DNA of 32,499 nt from Crocinitomicaceae bacterium (GCA_020832365.1 JAFIEX010000010.1:1-32499); one strand, 5' to 3'; numbered from the stretch's first letter, positions 15,901 to 24,311 are shown. Notes: generated from the letters alone by a model not told the origin. A program made the numbers and translations.

Positions 15901-17852
15901 TGAGCACCTGAAGCTGTTAAATCCAGTTCACCACCATTACAAATTTGGTCTCCAACTACGATTGGTTTGTTGGGCAATGCCCAAGTATCTATAGTGATAG
16001 TATCTTCCATCCATCTTTGACAGCCAGTATTTGGATCCTGTGATCTGATTAAAAAGTTCGATGCACCAGTCAATGCACTAGTTGTGAAAAACAAGGTGTC
16101 GTTGTTGCCATTTTGTGTTGTTCCAACCATATCCAAAGAAGGCAAAACGTGCAAGGAATATGTTAAATTGGTTTCTGTTTGCTCAACATATATTTCAGCC
16201 GTAGATGCTTCACATACGATTAAACTATTCGTTCCTACAGGTTTGTTAACAGATAATGGGTTAACTGTTAAGCCCACTGTCCAAGCGCTTGATGAACATC
16301 CGTTTTTTTCTAAGGTTAGGGAGTATGTTCCGTCGTTTGGCATTCCTACATTTGGTATTGTTGGGTTCTGATCATTAGAGGAAAAACCACTAGGACCTGT
16401 CCAACTGTATGTTGCTCCGGCTAGTTCTGCAGGTGAAAAAATAGCCGAGGCACCGTCACATTCTGCAAAATGTAAACCTGCTGGTTCTAACTGCAAATAA
16501 TAATCTCTGCTTTCTGATGGAGCTAAACCGTTCCACCTTCCGTTATCCAATCGCATAACAGCATGGTTATTAGATCCTGGTTGACTAGGGTGCCAGTTTA
16601 AATAGGGCGATGTGAAATTGTTTTGCCAAGTAAACACACCTCCTACCCTTCTAAATCCAATCCAAGCTGAATTCGAAGACAAGTAAGATGTTAAAAGATT
16701 TTGATCAGATTGGTCGCCAATGTTCGCCAAATGACCACCGTTATTGATGCAGTTAGTATTGGCTGTATTAAAATTCGCTGCAACAATGTTTCTGTAGTAA
16801 AACCTGCCATTTGATTCCCCTACAAACCTAAATAAACTTGGGTCAGGAATATCGCCAACAACTCCTTGAATACTGATTAATTGTGCGTTTGGAGTGCCTA
16901 CAGACATGACGTTTGTTGAGCTCACCCGCAACAAATAATTAGTTCCAGATTGTGCACCTTCGGGAATAACACCTGTTAGTGTTCCTGTTAGTGCATCGCT
17001 TTGTATTTTGCCTATTTCAATATTATCCACAAAATCACCATTCAAATCCGAGAGTTCTAACAAGTACTCATTGCCGGTTAATACCTCACCAGTTGCCGAA
17101 AAATCAACTGAGAAAGTTTCACCAGCGCATAAATTCGTTTGGCTAATGGCTGTAATGTCAACAGTAACTGAATTAGAGTTAAATAATGCCGAAACCTCAT
17201 CAGCATTTATTACTCTATTGTACAACCTCACATCATCTATCCTGCCCCGCAGCCATGTGTTATTGGATTGGTTAACAACATTCCCACCAATGTTAAAATT
17301 GTGACTAGTATTTACCGCTGTAAAGTTCCCTAGCTCTGTTCTCACTAAATTACCATTGTGGTAACAACGAAGAGCAGAGTGATCACCAGTAATTACCACA
17401 TGGTTCCATGTTGTTGGCGAGGCAATTGGGAAACTTAAAGAACCAAATGTTGGATGGAATACAATAACTCTATTTGAATTCGTATAGTAACCCGACTCTA
17501 TTGAGTTGTCTTGACCAACCAAACTCATCGCATTAATATTTGAATTAATTCGAAACCAATAAGAAATAGACCAATTCGTTAAACTATTCATGAGGGGCGC
17601 ACCCATAGAAATCATTCCGTTTGAATGGTTACCGTCAAAATTTATCGCTTTCATTTTACTACCAAAGCGGTTTTCAGAAACAATCAAATGCTGACCCGTG
17701 CCGTGGTTATTATTACCGCTAACATCCAATGTGTTATTGTCTAATGGCAAATGAAAAACTAGACCATTTGTTAAGTTGACTTGCGCAAAAGTAGTCTGCA
17801 AAAAAGCAACTACAAATACTAGCAAAGACCAAGTAAATATTCGATTTTTCAT
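12918..17852 (-). CDS. Large T9SS-secreted adhesin: LamG, C-type-lectin-like, LamG and Ig/PKD-like repeats
   Basis: The ORF from 17876 has 1652 residues, but a perfect promoter whose start site falls near 17867 makes the internal ATG at 17852 the likely start (1644 residues, MKNRIFTWSLLVFVVAFLQ signal peptide ending TTFA). In numbering of the longer ORF, LamG/concanavalin-like domain 1 spans ~35-235. A C-type-lectin-like domain spans ~345-465 (GGHLANIGDQSDQ, AWIGFRR, WHPSQPG). LamG 2 spans ~725-940. Ig/PKD-like beta repeats, many with a paired Cys and DxNGC motif, fill ~475-720 and ~945-1565. The last ~75 residues (VYPNPTNGLVTIEG ... GVYWISI) are a T9SS type A sorting domain. Two adjacent 71-residue repeats (1341-1482) are nearly identical. 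A cell-surface carbohydrate-binding adhesin is the most likely role. Confidence 0.85.
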   Translation of the reverse strand: MKNRIFTWSLLVFVVAFLQTTFAQVNLTNGLVFHLPLDNNTLDVSGNNNHGTGQHLIVSENRFGSKMKAINFDGNHSNGMISMGAPLMNSLTNWSISYWFRINSNINAMSLVGQDNSIESGYYTNSNRVIVFHPTFGSLSFPIASPTTWNHVVITGDHSALRCYHNGNLVRTELGNFTAVNTSHNFNIGGNVVNQSNNTWLRGRIDDVRLYNRVINADEVSALFNSNSVTVDITAISQTNLCAGETFSVDFSATGEVLTGNEYLLELSDLNGDFVDNIEIGKIQSDALTGTLTGVIPEGAQSGTNYLLRVSSTNVMSVGTPNAQLISIQGVVGDIPDPSLFRFVGESNGRFYYRNIVAANFNTANTNCINNGGHLANIGDQSDQNLLTSYLSSNSAWIGFRRVGGVFTWQNNFTSPYLNWHPSQPGSNNHAVMRLDNGRWNGLAPSESRDYYLQLEPAGLHFAECDGASAIFSPAELAGATYSWTGPSGFSSNDQNPTIPNVGMPNDGTYSLTLEKNGCSSSAWTVGLTVNPLSVNKPVGTNSLIVCEASTAEIYVEQTETNLTYSLHVLPSLDMVGTTQNGNNDTLFFTTSALTGASNFLIRSQDPNTGCQRWMEDTITIDTWALPNKPIVVGDQICNGGELDLTASGAQPNEVYNWYSNPSLTNLLSSNTNGQFTTDSIWMTQTYFVTITDLNGCESDTAQVHAVVIQPLSPEIDLSSGLLVHYTFNGNTQDQSGNNINAAIVGSNFSYVDDRKGNASSALNLNGSTYTTSGNPPQVGALTNQVTIAMWVRQTPSNWGATTPLLNKWQMNGLFVGLNSFQTSPNQPNENRVRWRVNNAGLAQSNVNVPFNQWHHIVCTYNGAQLRIYQNGVLTGQTNHTGTITNTITNLEFGRQANGTSSTFYRGDADDIRLYNRALSVNEITALYNDGSVAFSNAPICEGEDLILTAPSFSGADYAWSGPNGFTSADQLPAAIENTEKVIHEGVYALTVTRDGCTSLPQTVSVEILPTPTITAVINDTICGSGNASLQAVSSDPSATFLWYNQAVGGTAIANQTSNVLNISNVTQTETRYVSTVLNGCESQRVPVSVIVNNVAATNLILNGPTQICDGDNYTFTIEGAENNVVYTALVNGLTTTSQQVGQGVDLLFQLPAADLQIGNNTVEISASSPGCGAVLLTQELNVDVLFVPAANISASSGNGDICNGQAILLSASNGDSYLWSNGATSSEITVAQTGTFSVVITHANGCQSESAPFQTQEIALDTPVINADGPTTFCDGGQVTLTASGAQNYEWNNNISGPAITVSNSGTFTVSASQASCITTSAPITVSVLSLPTVTIQASANEVCAGDAVTLTAQGGNNISWDNNVQNGVAFIPTSTTTYTAMVTDNNGCENTSSTTVVVNPLPTVTIQASANEVCAGEEVTLTAQGGVTFIWDNNVQNGVAFIPTSTENYNVLVIDNNGCENSGSTSVVVNALPQTSIITGAELVSCNADAEVYQVIGDANSSFLWTVPVGATIVNGQGTNAIIVNFNGNFGIISVVETNELGCEGGVMEIEVNCNLSTNDKEKDLLLQVYPNPTNGLVTIEGLSEISGDKAIHVYDATGRLVHTQMSIQDKAQIELNPFAPGVYWISIHWKEGHAQFRVVKN
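13431..13856 (-). repeat. Tandem duplication of a 213-bp (71-codon) Ig-like module inside the adhesin
   Basis: Residues 1341-1411 and 1412-1482 both read PTVTIQASANEVCAG..VTLTAQGG and share WDNNVQNGVAFIPTST and DNNGCEN. At DNA level, the 51-base stretch ending in aactgttggtaaa differs at one visible position between the copies. Units are 13644-13856 and 13431-13643. This points to a recent in-frame duplication, or ongoing recombination, within the stalk region. Confidence 0.85.
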
Positions 17853-17873
17853 GCTAATTGTTTTAATTTCAAG

Positions 17874-17904
17874 CAAAGCTATGTCAACACTAAAAAGTCA
17901 CAAA
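17874..17904 (-). promoter_or_regulatory. Consensus Bacteroidota promoter of the adhesin gene
   Basis: On the minus strand TTTG (17901-17904), a 19-base spacer and TAGCTTTG (17874-17881) match the consensus exactly. The predicted start near 17867-17869 lies downstream of the ATG at 17876, so that ATG cannot be used and 17852 is the better start. Confidence 0.75.
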
Positions 17905-18152
17905 AAAAGGGGGTGATTAATGTTTTAACCAATGTTGCAAATAATTGTACTATTGTTTCTTTTTTTGTTAATCAGTTGAATTTGATGGCTTTATGTGTTG
18001 AGTTGAATTTGAAAAAGTCGCGTCGGTTATTAATTTCCTAGCATTCAATAAGATTGCATTCACAAATTATTATCTTTATTTCTCGTATCAATTCATCTTG
18101 ATTTAAAAGTTGGGTTTGGCGTAAATTTTGATTTTACGGTAAGAAAAAACAA
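17882..18152. other. Non-coding region between adhesin and hybrid regulator genes
   Basis: Divergent control region, AT-rich, without an ORF. Besides the adhesin promoter it holds an inverted repeat, CGTAAA-N7-TTTACG (18120-18138), ending 14 bases before the regulator ATG, and TTTG at 18115-18118 without a clear -7 partner. Binding by the AraC domain is possible but unproven. Confidence 0.4.
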
Positions 18153-20771
18153 ATGAAAAGCATCTTTGCCAGTTTTCTAATTATGATATTCTCCTTTTGT
18201 GCATTTAGTCAAGCACAAATTAGGGACTTGCAATCGATAGAAAAAGAACTGTCAAACATTTCTAATGAAACAAAGCGTTTAGATGTCGTCAAAATCTTTT
18301 TAAAAGAGACCGAATCACTTGCGTTAACAGATAGGTTGGCAGTTCTAGAAGATTTTTTTGCCTTGCCAATTGTACAAAACCAGGCTGCTTTGCAACTAGA
18401 AATTGGATGTGAGATAGCCACCATTCATTCGAAGTTGGGACAATCCGACGCAAGCTTGGATATGTATTTTGCGCTCCTAAACAGTTTAGACAAAGCCCGA
18501 TTTCCAGTTTACTATTCAAAAATAAAAACAGGAATTGGATATGAATACTTTTACTTACAAGAGTTCGATAAAGCAACGACCTATTTTAAAACTGCACTTG
18601 AAAATAACCGCATACACCGAGACAGCGCAACGGTTGCGGCCAGCTTCATCAATTTAGCAACTGCTTATTCTAGAACGAAAGAAGCGGATAGTGCAAAGCG
18701 CTATTTTGAATATGGATTGAGTTATTATGAAAACTTAAAAGATTCTGCAAAAATTGGGCTTACACTTAATAATTTAGGTTCCTTTTACCATAGGGTCGTT
18801 GGAGAAACAGCAAAAGCGATTGACTATTTTGAAAAGGCTTTGCACATACATCAAAAAATACATAATCAGTATGACGAAGGAGTAACATTACTCAATTTAG
18901 GCACTTTATATTATGATAAGGGGGAGATAAACAAGGGTCTTCAATTGTTGCGATTAGCGCTATCTCGTGGTCAACAACTCCAACATATACCTTTGTATAA
19001 ATTAGCATTACAAAACTTGCTCATGATTTATGAAAACGAGCAGGTTTACGATAGCGCTTTCTTCTATCAAAAGCAGTATCATAATTTACTAGACTCTCTG
19101 CAAATCAGCGAACAAAAAACGATTATTGCTAAATTAGAAGATGCCCATTTTAAAGCTCAAACACAAAAAGAAAAAGAAATTGCCGCCCTAAAAATTTCTA
19201 GACTTTATCAGGGTATAACTATTGCTATTTTGATAAGTATTTTACTCTCTTTTACCGCTATTTACTATTGGCGTACCAAAAAATTGAAAGAAGATCTTGA
19301 GAAGAAAAAATCTATGTTTTATGCCAATCTAGCACATGAATTCAGAACACCAATTAGTTTGATTCAGTCCCCAGCAAAACAAATTAGCAGTAATTCAAAA
19401 GACGATAAAATCAAGCAAAACGCTAAGCTAATTTTAGCACAATCAGAACACTTATTAGAACTATTCAATGAATTAATCACAGTTTCTAAGTTAGAGGAGG
19501 GTATATTGCAGCCCAATTTCAGCGAAACAGATTTGGTACAGTTTTGTAAGGAAATTATAAGTGAGTTTGAAGCGATGGCGGAAAAAAAGCAAGTCAGACT
19601 TGTTTTAAAAAGCGATTCAAACTCTTTTTACTATTCATTTGACTTCAACTTTTTAAAAAAAGCGCTAAACAATTTGATTTCCAATGCCATTCAATTTTCG
19701 CCCATTGGAAAAGAAATAATTATTGAACTTTCAATCAATCAATCCGCACAAGTTATCATCGCCGTAAAAGATGAAGGGCCAGGTATAGACAAGGATTTTG
19801 TTCCAAAATTATTTCAGCGCTACCAAACGAATAAAAAAGAGCAAGGTGTAGGACTAGGACTTGCTCTATCAAAATCTTTATTGAATAGTTGTGGTGGAGA
19901 TTTATATTTGGCAAAAAACAGTTCTTCGGGTGCAATATTTAATCTTGTACTTCCAAAAACACCTGAAAAAAATATTATTTCTCCGCAAATAAATCAAGAA
20001 GATAAACCAGTTGTATTGATTGTAGAGGATCACAAAGATTTGCGTAGTCATCTTGCAGCTGAGTTGTCAGAGAGCTTTCAATGTTACACTGCTGAAAACG
20101 GAAAAATTGGTCATCAACTTGCGTTAGCCCATATTCCAGATGTTATCTTATCAGATGTTATAATGCCCGAAATGGATGGTGTAACAATGGCAAGCTTAAT
20201 TAATCAAAATGAATTAACTGAACACATACCTATTGTATTGCTTTCGGCAAAAACAGACACGCAAAGTATTCAAAAAGGTCTAGAAGCTGGAGCTATTTCT
20301 TATCTTGGAAAGCCTTTCGTAATAGATGAAATAAAACAATTAATTTTTGGCTTTTGGAATTGGCAAAAAAAACTAGAACAACGCTTTTCCACTAAGGCAC
20401 ACCAAACGACTACTGATAAAGAAAACAATGGACTACTCCATCATCCAAACGGCTTTATTCAAAAAATAAATTGTATTATTGAAAAGCAACTATCAAACAA
20501 TGCGTTTGGTGTTAATGAGCTTTCCGAAGAATTGGGCTTAAGTCGAACACAAGTGCATAGAAAATTAAAAGCTATTTGTGGTTTATCTACAACCGCTGTA
20601 ATTAAACATATTCGTTTGGAGCACGCAGCACTATTGTTCTCTACAGAAAAAGAGTTGAATATAAGTGAAGTTGCCTATAAAACCGGCTTTTCGAGTATTG
20701 CCTATTTTTCAAAAAGCTTTTCTGAGTACTTTCAAAACACACCAAGCGAGTATAAGAAACTGGGTGGCTAA
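18153..20771 (+). CDS. Hybrid two-component regulator: periplasmic TPR sensor, histidine kinase, receiver, AraC DNA-binding domain
   Basis: An 872-residue one-protein signalling system. Order: signal peptide (1-20, CAFSQA), TPR-type helical repeats (~80-310), transmembrane helix (~353-373), HisKA with H395 in AHEFRTP, HATPase (~495-602: N box NNLISNA, G1 DEGPGID, G2 GVGLGLAL), receiver domain (~619-730; D668 in LSDVIMPEMDG, K720 in GKPF), and an AraC/XylS helix-turn-helix (~765-870, ending FSSIAYFSKSFSEYF...PSEYKKL). The usual polysaccharide HTCS sensors carry two-component-regulator propellers; here the sensor is TPR. It is divergent from the adhesin gene across 300 bases, which makes the adhesin a candidate target. 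The stop codon abuts the holB stop directly. Confidence 0.93.
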   Translation: MKSIFASFLIMIFSFCAFSQAQIRDLQSIEKELSNISNETKRLDVVKIFLKETESLALTDRLAVLEDFFALPIVQNQAALQLEIGCEIATIHSKLGQSDASLDMYFALLNSLDKARFPVYYSKIKTGIGYEYFYLQEFDKATTYFKTALENNRIHRDSATVAASFINLATAYSRTKEADSAKRYFEYGLSYYENLKDSAKIGLTLNNLGSFYHRVVGETAKAIDYFEKALHIHQKIHNQYDEGVTLLNLGTLYYDKGEINKGLQLLRLALSRGQQLQHIPLYKLALQNLLMIYENEQVYDSAFFYQKQYHNLLDSLQISEQKTIIAKLEDAHFKAQTQKEKEIAALKISRLYQGITIAILISILLSFTAIYYWRTKKLKEDLEKKKSMFYANLAHEFRTPISLIQSPAKQISSNSKDDKIKQNAKLILAQSEHLLELFNELITVSKLEEGILQPNFSETDLVQFCKEIISEFEAMAEKKQVRLVLKSDSNSFYYSFDFNFLKKALNNLISNAIQFSPIGKEIIIELSINQSAQVIIAVKDEGPGIDKDFVPKLFQRYQTNKKEQGVGLGLALSKSLLNSCGGDLYLAKNSSSGAIFNLVLPKTPEKNIISPQINQEDKPVVLIVEDHKDLRSHLAAELSESFQCYTAENGKIGHQLALAHIPDVILSDVIMPEMDGVTMASLINQNELTEHIPIVLLSAKTDTQSIQKGLEAGAISYLGKPFVIDEIKQLIFGFWNWQKKLEQRFSTKAHQTTTDKENNGLLHHPNGFIQKINCIIEKQLSNNAFGVNELSEELGLSRTQVHRKLKAICGLSTTAVIKHIRLEHAALLFSTEKELNISEVAYKTGFSSIAYFSKSFSEYFQNTPSEYKKLGG

Positions 20772-21890
20772 TCAAGCCCGATGTATGTATCGCATTACCT
20801 CAAAAGTAATATTCGTAAACAATATTTTTGGATTGGCGTTTCTGTCTAAATGATATATCGCATCATTGAACAGTTGCGTAAAAGGCAAAATATTGTTATT
20901 GGTGATAAAGCGAGCAAATTTTTCTAAAAATTCAATTTCTTCTTGAGATGCTCGCATTAAATCGCCATTCGTATAGTTTTTCATAATGCTTTGCCGCACC
21001 ATAAACAAGGCATATGCGAGGAAATCTTTTTGTTCATCTTTACCATAACTCGCTAGCTTTTCTGACCAGTCGAACATAGGTAGCACATCCTTTTTAAAAC
21101 AAACACGCATCAACTGAATAAAATCGGTTCTGTTTTGATGGCTTGTTTGATTATCAGATAACATTGCATTTGCTGCAATTACATTACCCTCAGAGCGCAA
21201 GGCAATACTTGAGATAAGGTCTGAGTTGTTTATCCCTTTACTCCTTAAAAGCTCTTGTATTTCGGTATCTGGTAATGGTTTAACTTTCAGTATTTGGGTT
21301 CTACTCAGAATGGTTGGCAAAATGGCTCCATTTTGTTCGGCTAATAAAATAATCAATGTTTTAGGAGGAGGCTCTTCAATTAATTTAAGTAGTTTATTAG
21401 CACATTCATTCTTCATTGCATCTGCCATCCATACAATCGCCACCTTATACCCTCCTTCAAAAGATTTTAAAGTGAGCTTATTGATTAATTCCTGACTTTG
21501 GTGAACAGAAATTATTGCATTTCTTCCTTTTGGGTCAATTTTATGACTCCATTCTTGCAGGTTGAAATATGGAGATGCAACAACCTGTTCTCGCCAAGAT
21601 ACCATTAAAGGGTCACACACTTTACTATCCGCTTGAACAGTAGGGAAAGTATAATGCACATCAGGGTGCTGCAGTTGTTCCATTTTTCTGCAAGACGGGC
21701 AAGTTCCACAGCTATCGTGATCTGTTTTGTTTTCACAAAAAAGGTATTGAACATACGCGATAGATAAAGCGAGAGCACCATGACCTAAATTTCCAAGAAA
21801 TAACTGAGCATGACTAACTCTTTCATCCTTAACAGATTTTATTAGCTGCGCTTTAATTGCATTTTGCCCTATAACATCCTTAAATTGCAT
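20772..21890 (-). CDS. holB: DNA polymerase III subunit delta' (clamp loader)
   Basis: A 372-residue AAA+ clamp-loader subunit. The start FKDVIGQNAIKAQLIKSV and SHAQLFLG are typical. The P-loop position reads GNLGHGALA, lacking the Walker A lysine, which marks delta' and not the ATPase gamma/tau. A zinc-binding set C52, C61, C64, C67 (SCGTCPSCRK) is present. IISVHQSQELINKL, NKLLKLIEEPPP and ILSRTQ follow; the arginine-finger SRC motif is SRT here. The C-terminal ~150 residues form the collar domain. Together with gamma and delta it loads the sliding clamp. It is convergent with the hybrid regulator with no base between the stop codons, and divergent from the M43 protease gene. Confidence 0.92.
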   Translation of the reverse strand: MQFKDVIGQNAIKAQLIKSVKDERVSHAQLFLGNLGHGALALSIAYVQYLFCENKTDHDSCGTCPSCRKMEQLQHPDVHYTFPTVQADSKVCDPLMVSWREQVVASPYFNLQEWSHKIDPKGRNAIISVHQSQELINKLTLKSFEGGYKVAIVWMADAMKNECANKLLKLIEEPPPKTLIILLAEQNGAILPTILSRTQILKVKPLPDTEIQELLRSKGINNSDLISSIALRSEGNVIAANAMLSDNQTSHQNRTDFIQLMRVCFKKDVLPMFDWSEKLASYGKDEQKDFLAYALFMVRQSIMKNYTNGDLMRASQEEIEFLEKFARFITNNNILPFTQLFNDAIYHLDRNANPKILFTNITFEVMRYIHRA

Positions 21891-22055
21891 GCGCTAAATT
21901 AACAACAAAATTGCAGATAAATCGAATTTCTAAATCAAATCAATTAGTCTTTATATCAATTAAACACGGTTAATTTAATTTCTATTTGTCAATCGCAAAA
22001 CAGTTGTGCTTTGACAGCTAACTTTTTTATCCCTATATTAGCCCAAATTATTTTT

Positions 22056-24167
22056 GTGAGATATTACGCACTACTATTATCAATTACATTTTTCATTAAT
22101 TTCAATCATGCACAAGAAAATTGGTGCGGGTTTGATCATCACTTGGCTCAAGAAAAAGCCAAAGACCCTTTGTTTATGGAAAAGCTGGCTCAATCCGTTC
22201 AACAAATTCGGCAGGAAGCAGCAAATAGTAATTTTGAAAGAGGACAAAGTTTTATCATACCCGTAGTTTTTCACATTATTCATGATGGGGGGGCTGGTAA
22301 TATTTCCATGTCACAAATTCAAAGTGGCATCGATGTAATGAATGAAGACTTTAACGCATACAATGCAGATGCTCACTTAGTAAGACAAACCTCAGACGCT
22401 CCTTTTCAAGAGATTCATGCAGATGTTCAAGTTGAGTTTCGTTTGGCAAAAATTGACCCACAAGGTAACTGCACAAATGGCGTTCAGAGAAAATTTGCAC
22501 CACACCTTACCAATAATGCTGGTGAAAGTTGCAAATATTCAAATAATGGCGGTTTAGACGCTTGGCCTAACAGTAGGTACATCAATATTTGGGTGGTTAA
22601 CTCCATCGCAGGAAGCGGTCAAGGTACTACACTTGGGTATGCATTTCTTCCGTATAACAACTGGGGAGCTGGTCACGGCATTCTCAACAGACACGATAGA
22701 ATTGGGCGTGTGGGAACGGCTGCCTCTTTTGGTGGAAGAACGCTAACACATGAAATGGGTCATATCTGCGGACTATTGCATACTTTTCAAGGTGGTTGTC
22801 ATACAAGTGATTGTTCCAATTCAGGCGATTTCATCTGCGACACACCGCCAGCAGATCAAGTATGGGGCTGTAATAGCTTGTTAAACACTTGTAATTCTGT
22901 TCCAATCAATGATGCTTTTGGGTTCGATGTGTTTGACCAAATAGAAAATCATATGAGCTATTCTTCTTGCAGAAGAATGTTTTCTGAGGGGCAAAAAGAT
23001 TTAATGCATGCTAATTTTACAGGCATACCCAACTTTATTTCCATTACCTCTCAGAGCAATTTAGAGGCCACAGGGGTCTTGTTACCTGATGAAATTTGTA
23101 AGGCAGACTTTCGGAGTAATCAACATGTAATTTGCAAAGGAGCGCAGATACAATTTTTTGATGAATCCTATCATGCACCTGTTTCTTGGCAGTGGAGTTT
23201 TCCTGGAGGTATGCCCTCACAAAGCAACAGCATGAATCCAGCAATCACATACGCCAATCCAGGAACCTACGAAGTTTCATTGACCGTTTCAGATGGAAAT
23301 AATTCTGCTTCTGTTACAAAAACAGCTTTTATCACTGTCTTAGATAACGTGCTTTCACCGCCATTCTTCGAAGGTTTTGAAAATATGACAGTGCTTCCTG
23401 CTTCGCGATGGACATCTAATGAATGGGGACTGGATACTGGTTTTGAAATTGCTGACTTCGTAGGCAGAACAGGAAATCAATCGGTATATTTGAATAATTT
23501 CGACTTAATTACTGGAATAGAGAATGAATTAGCATCAGGAAACATTGACTTATCAGGAATCACAGATCAAGTTACATTGTCTTTTCGTTTTGCTTATCGC
23601 AGAAAGAATAACGACAACAATGAGCGACTTCGTGTTTTTGTTTCCAACAATTGTGGTGATAGCTGGCTAGTTCGCAGCTCATTAATTGGAACAGCACTTG
23701 GCACGAACACTTCGAGTGTACCATGGCAACCTAACCCTGAAGACTGGACTACCATGCATGTTACAAATATTAGCAGTAGCTTTTGGACAGAAAACTTTAG
23801 GTTTAAATTTAATTTTTTGAGTGATGGCGGAAACAATCTTTATATTGATGACATCAATTTATATAGCGGGCCACCTAGCGAAGATTTAATTTTAAGCACA
23901 ACTAATTCTTTCGATTTAGAAGCAATTCAAGTATTCCCTAATCCAAGTGAGGACATCGTTCAGGTTAAGTTTGCATTAAAAAGCGCTGAACATATCACGG
24001 TAAAATTATGGGACTATTCAGGTAAAGAGGTTTGGTCCTCTAAGATTTTTGGAACTTCTGGAGCAAACATACTTCCAATTCCTATCAATGAGTTTTCAAA
24101 AGGCGCCTATAAGTTAGTCTTAAGCGGCGCTCAAACAAACTATCAAACCACAATTATCAAGAATTAA
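22056..24167 (+). CDS. Secreted M43-family (pappalysin-like) zinc metalloprotease with PKD and T9SS sorting domain, copy 1
   Basis: The track begins at a TTG (22011). There is no ATG before the signal peptide, and GTG at 22056 gives a compact signal peptide, MRYYALLLSITFFINFNHAQ, so I prefer it. In track numbering: prosegment (~36-78), M43 domain (~79-345) with the intact metzincin site HEMGHICGLLH (H247, H251, H257) and Met-turn ENHMSYSSC, PKD domain (~363-445), a MAM/jelly-roll-like beta domain (~450-620, GFEN...LRVFVSNNCGDSW), and a T9SS type A sorting domain (~635-718, VFPNPSEDIVQVKF). Cysteines near the zinc site probably form disulfides. It would be secreted and self-processed to digest proteins or peptides outside the cell. 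It is followed by a paralogue 144 bases downstream. Confidence 0.88.
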   Translation: MRYYALLLSITFFINFNHAQENWCGFDHHLAQEKAKDPLFMEKLAQSVQQIRQEAANSNFERGQSFIIPVVFHIIHDGGAGNISMSQIQSGIDVMNEDFNAYNADAHLVRQTSDAPFQEIHADVQVEFRLAKIDPQGNCTNGVQRKFAPHLTNNAGESCKYSNNGGLDAWPNSRYINIWVVNSIAGSGQGTTLGYAFLPYNNWGAGHGILNRHDRIGRVGTAASFGGRTLTHEMGHICGLLHTFQGGCHTSDCSNSGDFICDTPPADQVWGCNSLLNTCNSVPINDAFGFDVFDQIENHMSYSSCRRMFSEGQKDLMHANFTGIPNFISITSQSNLEATGVLLPDEICKADFRSNQHVICKGAQIQFFDESYHAPVSWQWSFPGGMPSQSNSMNPAITYANPGTYEVSLTVSDGNNSASVTKTAFITVLDNVLSPPFFEGFENMTVLPASRWTSNEWGLDTGFEIADFVGRTGNQSVYLNNFDLITGIENELASGNIDLSGITDQVTLSFRFAYRRKNNDNNERLRVFVSNNCGDSWLVRSSLIGTALGTNTSSVPWQPNPEDWTTMHVTNISSSFWTENFRFKFNFLSDGGNNLYIDDINLYSGPPSEDLILSTTNSFDLEAIQVFPNPSEDIVQVKFALKSAEHITVKLWDYSGKEVWSSKIFGTSGANILPIPINEFSKGAYKLVLSGAQTNYQTTIIKN

Positions 24168-24278
24168 GCCCTTTATTTTGATATGCACAAGACGAATCTT
24201 GCAATTTAATCAACAATAATTACCGTTTAAAAAAAGAGTATAGGTAATTAATCTGAAATTAAATATTTTAGCCAAAAC

Positions 24279-24296
24279 GATTTTCTCAAGAAAATC
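24279..24296. promoter_or_regulatory. Palindrome in the leader of the second M43 protease gene
   Basis: GATTTTCT-CA-AGAAAATC is a perfect 8-bp inverted repeat with a 2-base spacer, lying 15 bases before the ATG. A near-consensus -7 element (TATTTTAG, 24264-24271) ends seven bases before it, so the palindrome would cover the transcription start. It could be an operator or a short RNA hairpin. Confidence 0.4.
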
Positions 24297-24311
24297 ATCT
24301 AAAATTATTTT

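Noticed and set aside
18120-18138. CGTAAA-N7-TTTACG inverted repeat before the hybrid regulator
   Set aside because: Arms are only 6 bp, and AraC-type proteins usually bind direct repeats. Mentioned in the region entry but not strong enough as a separate regulatory call.
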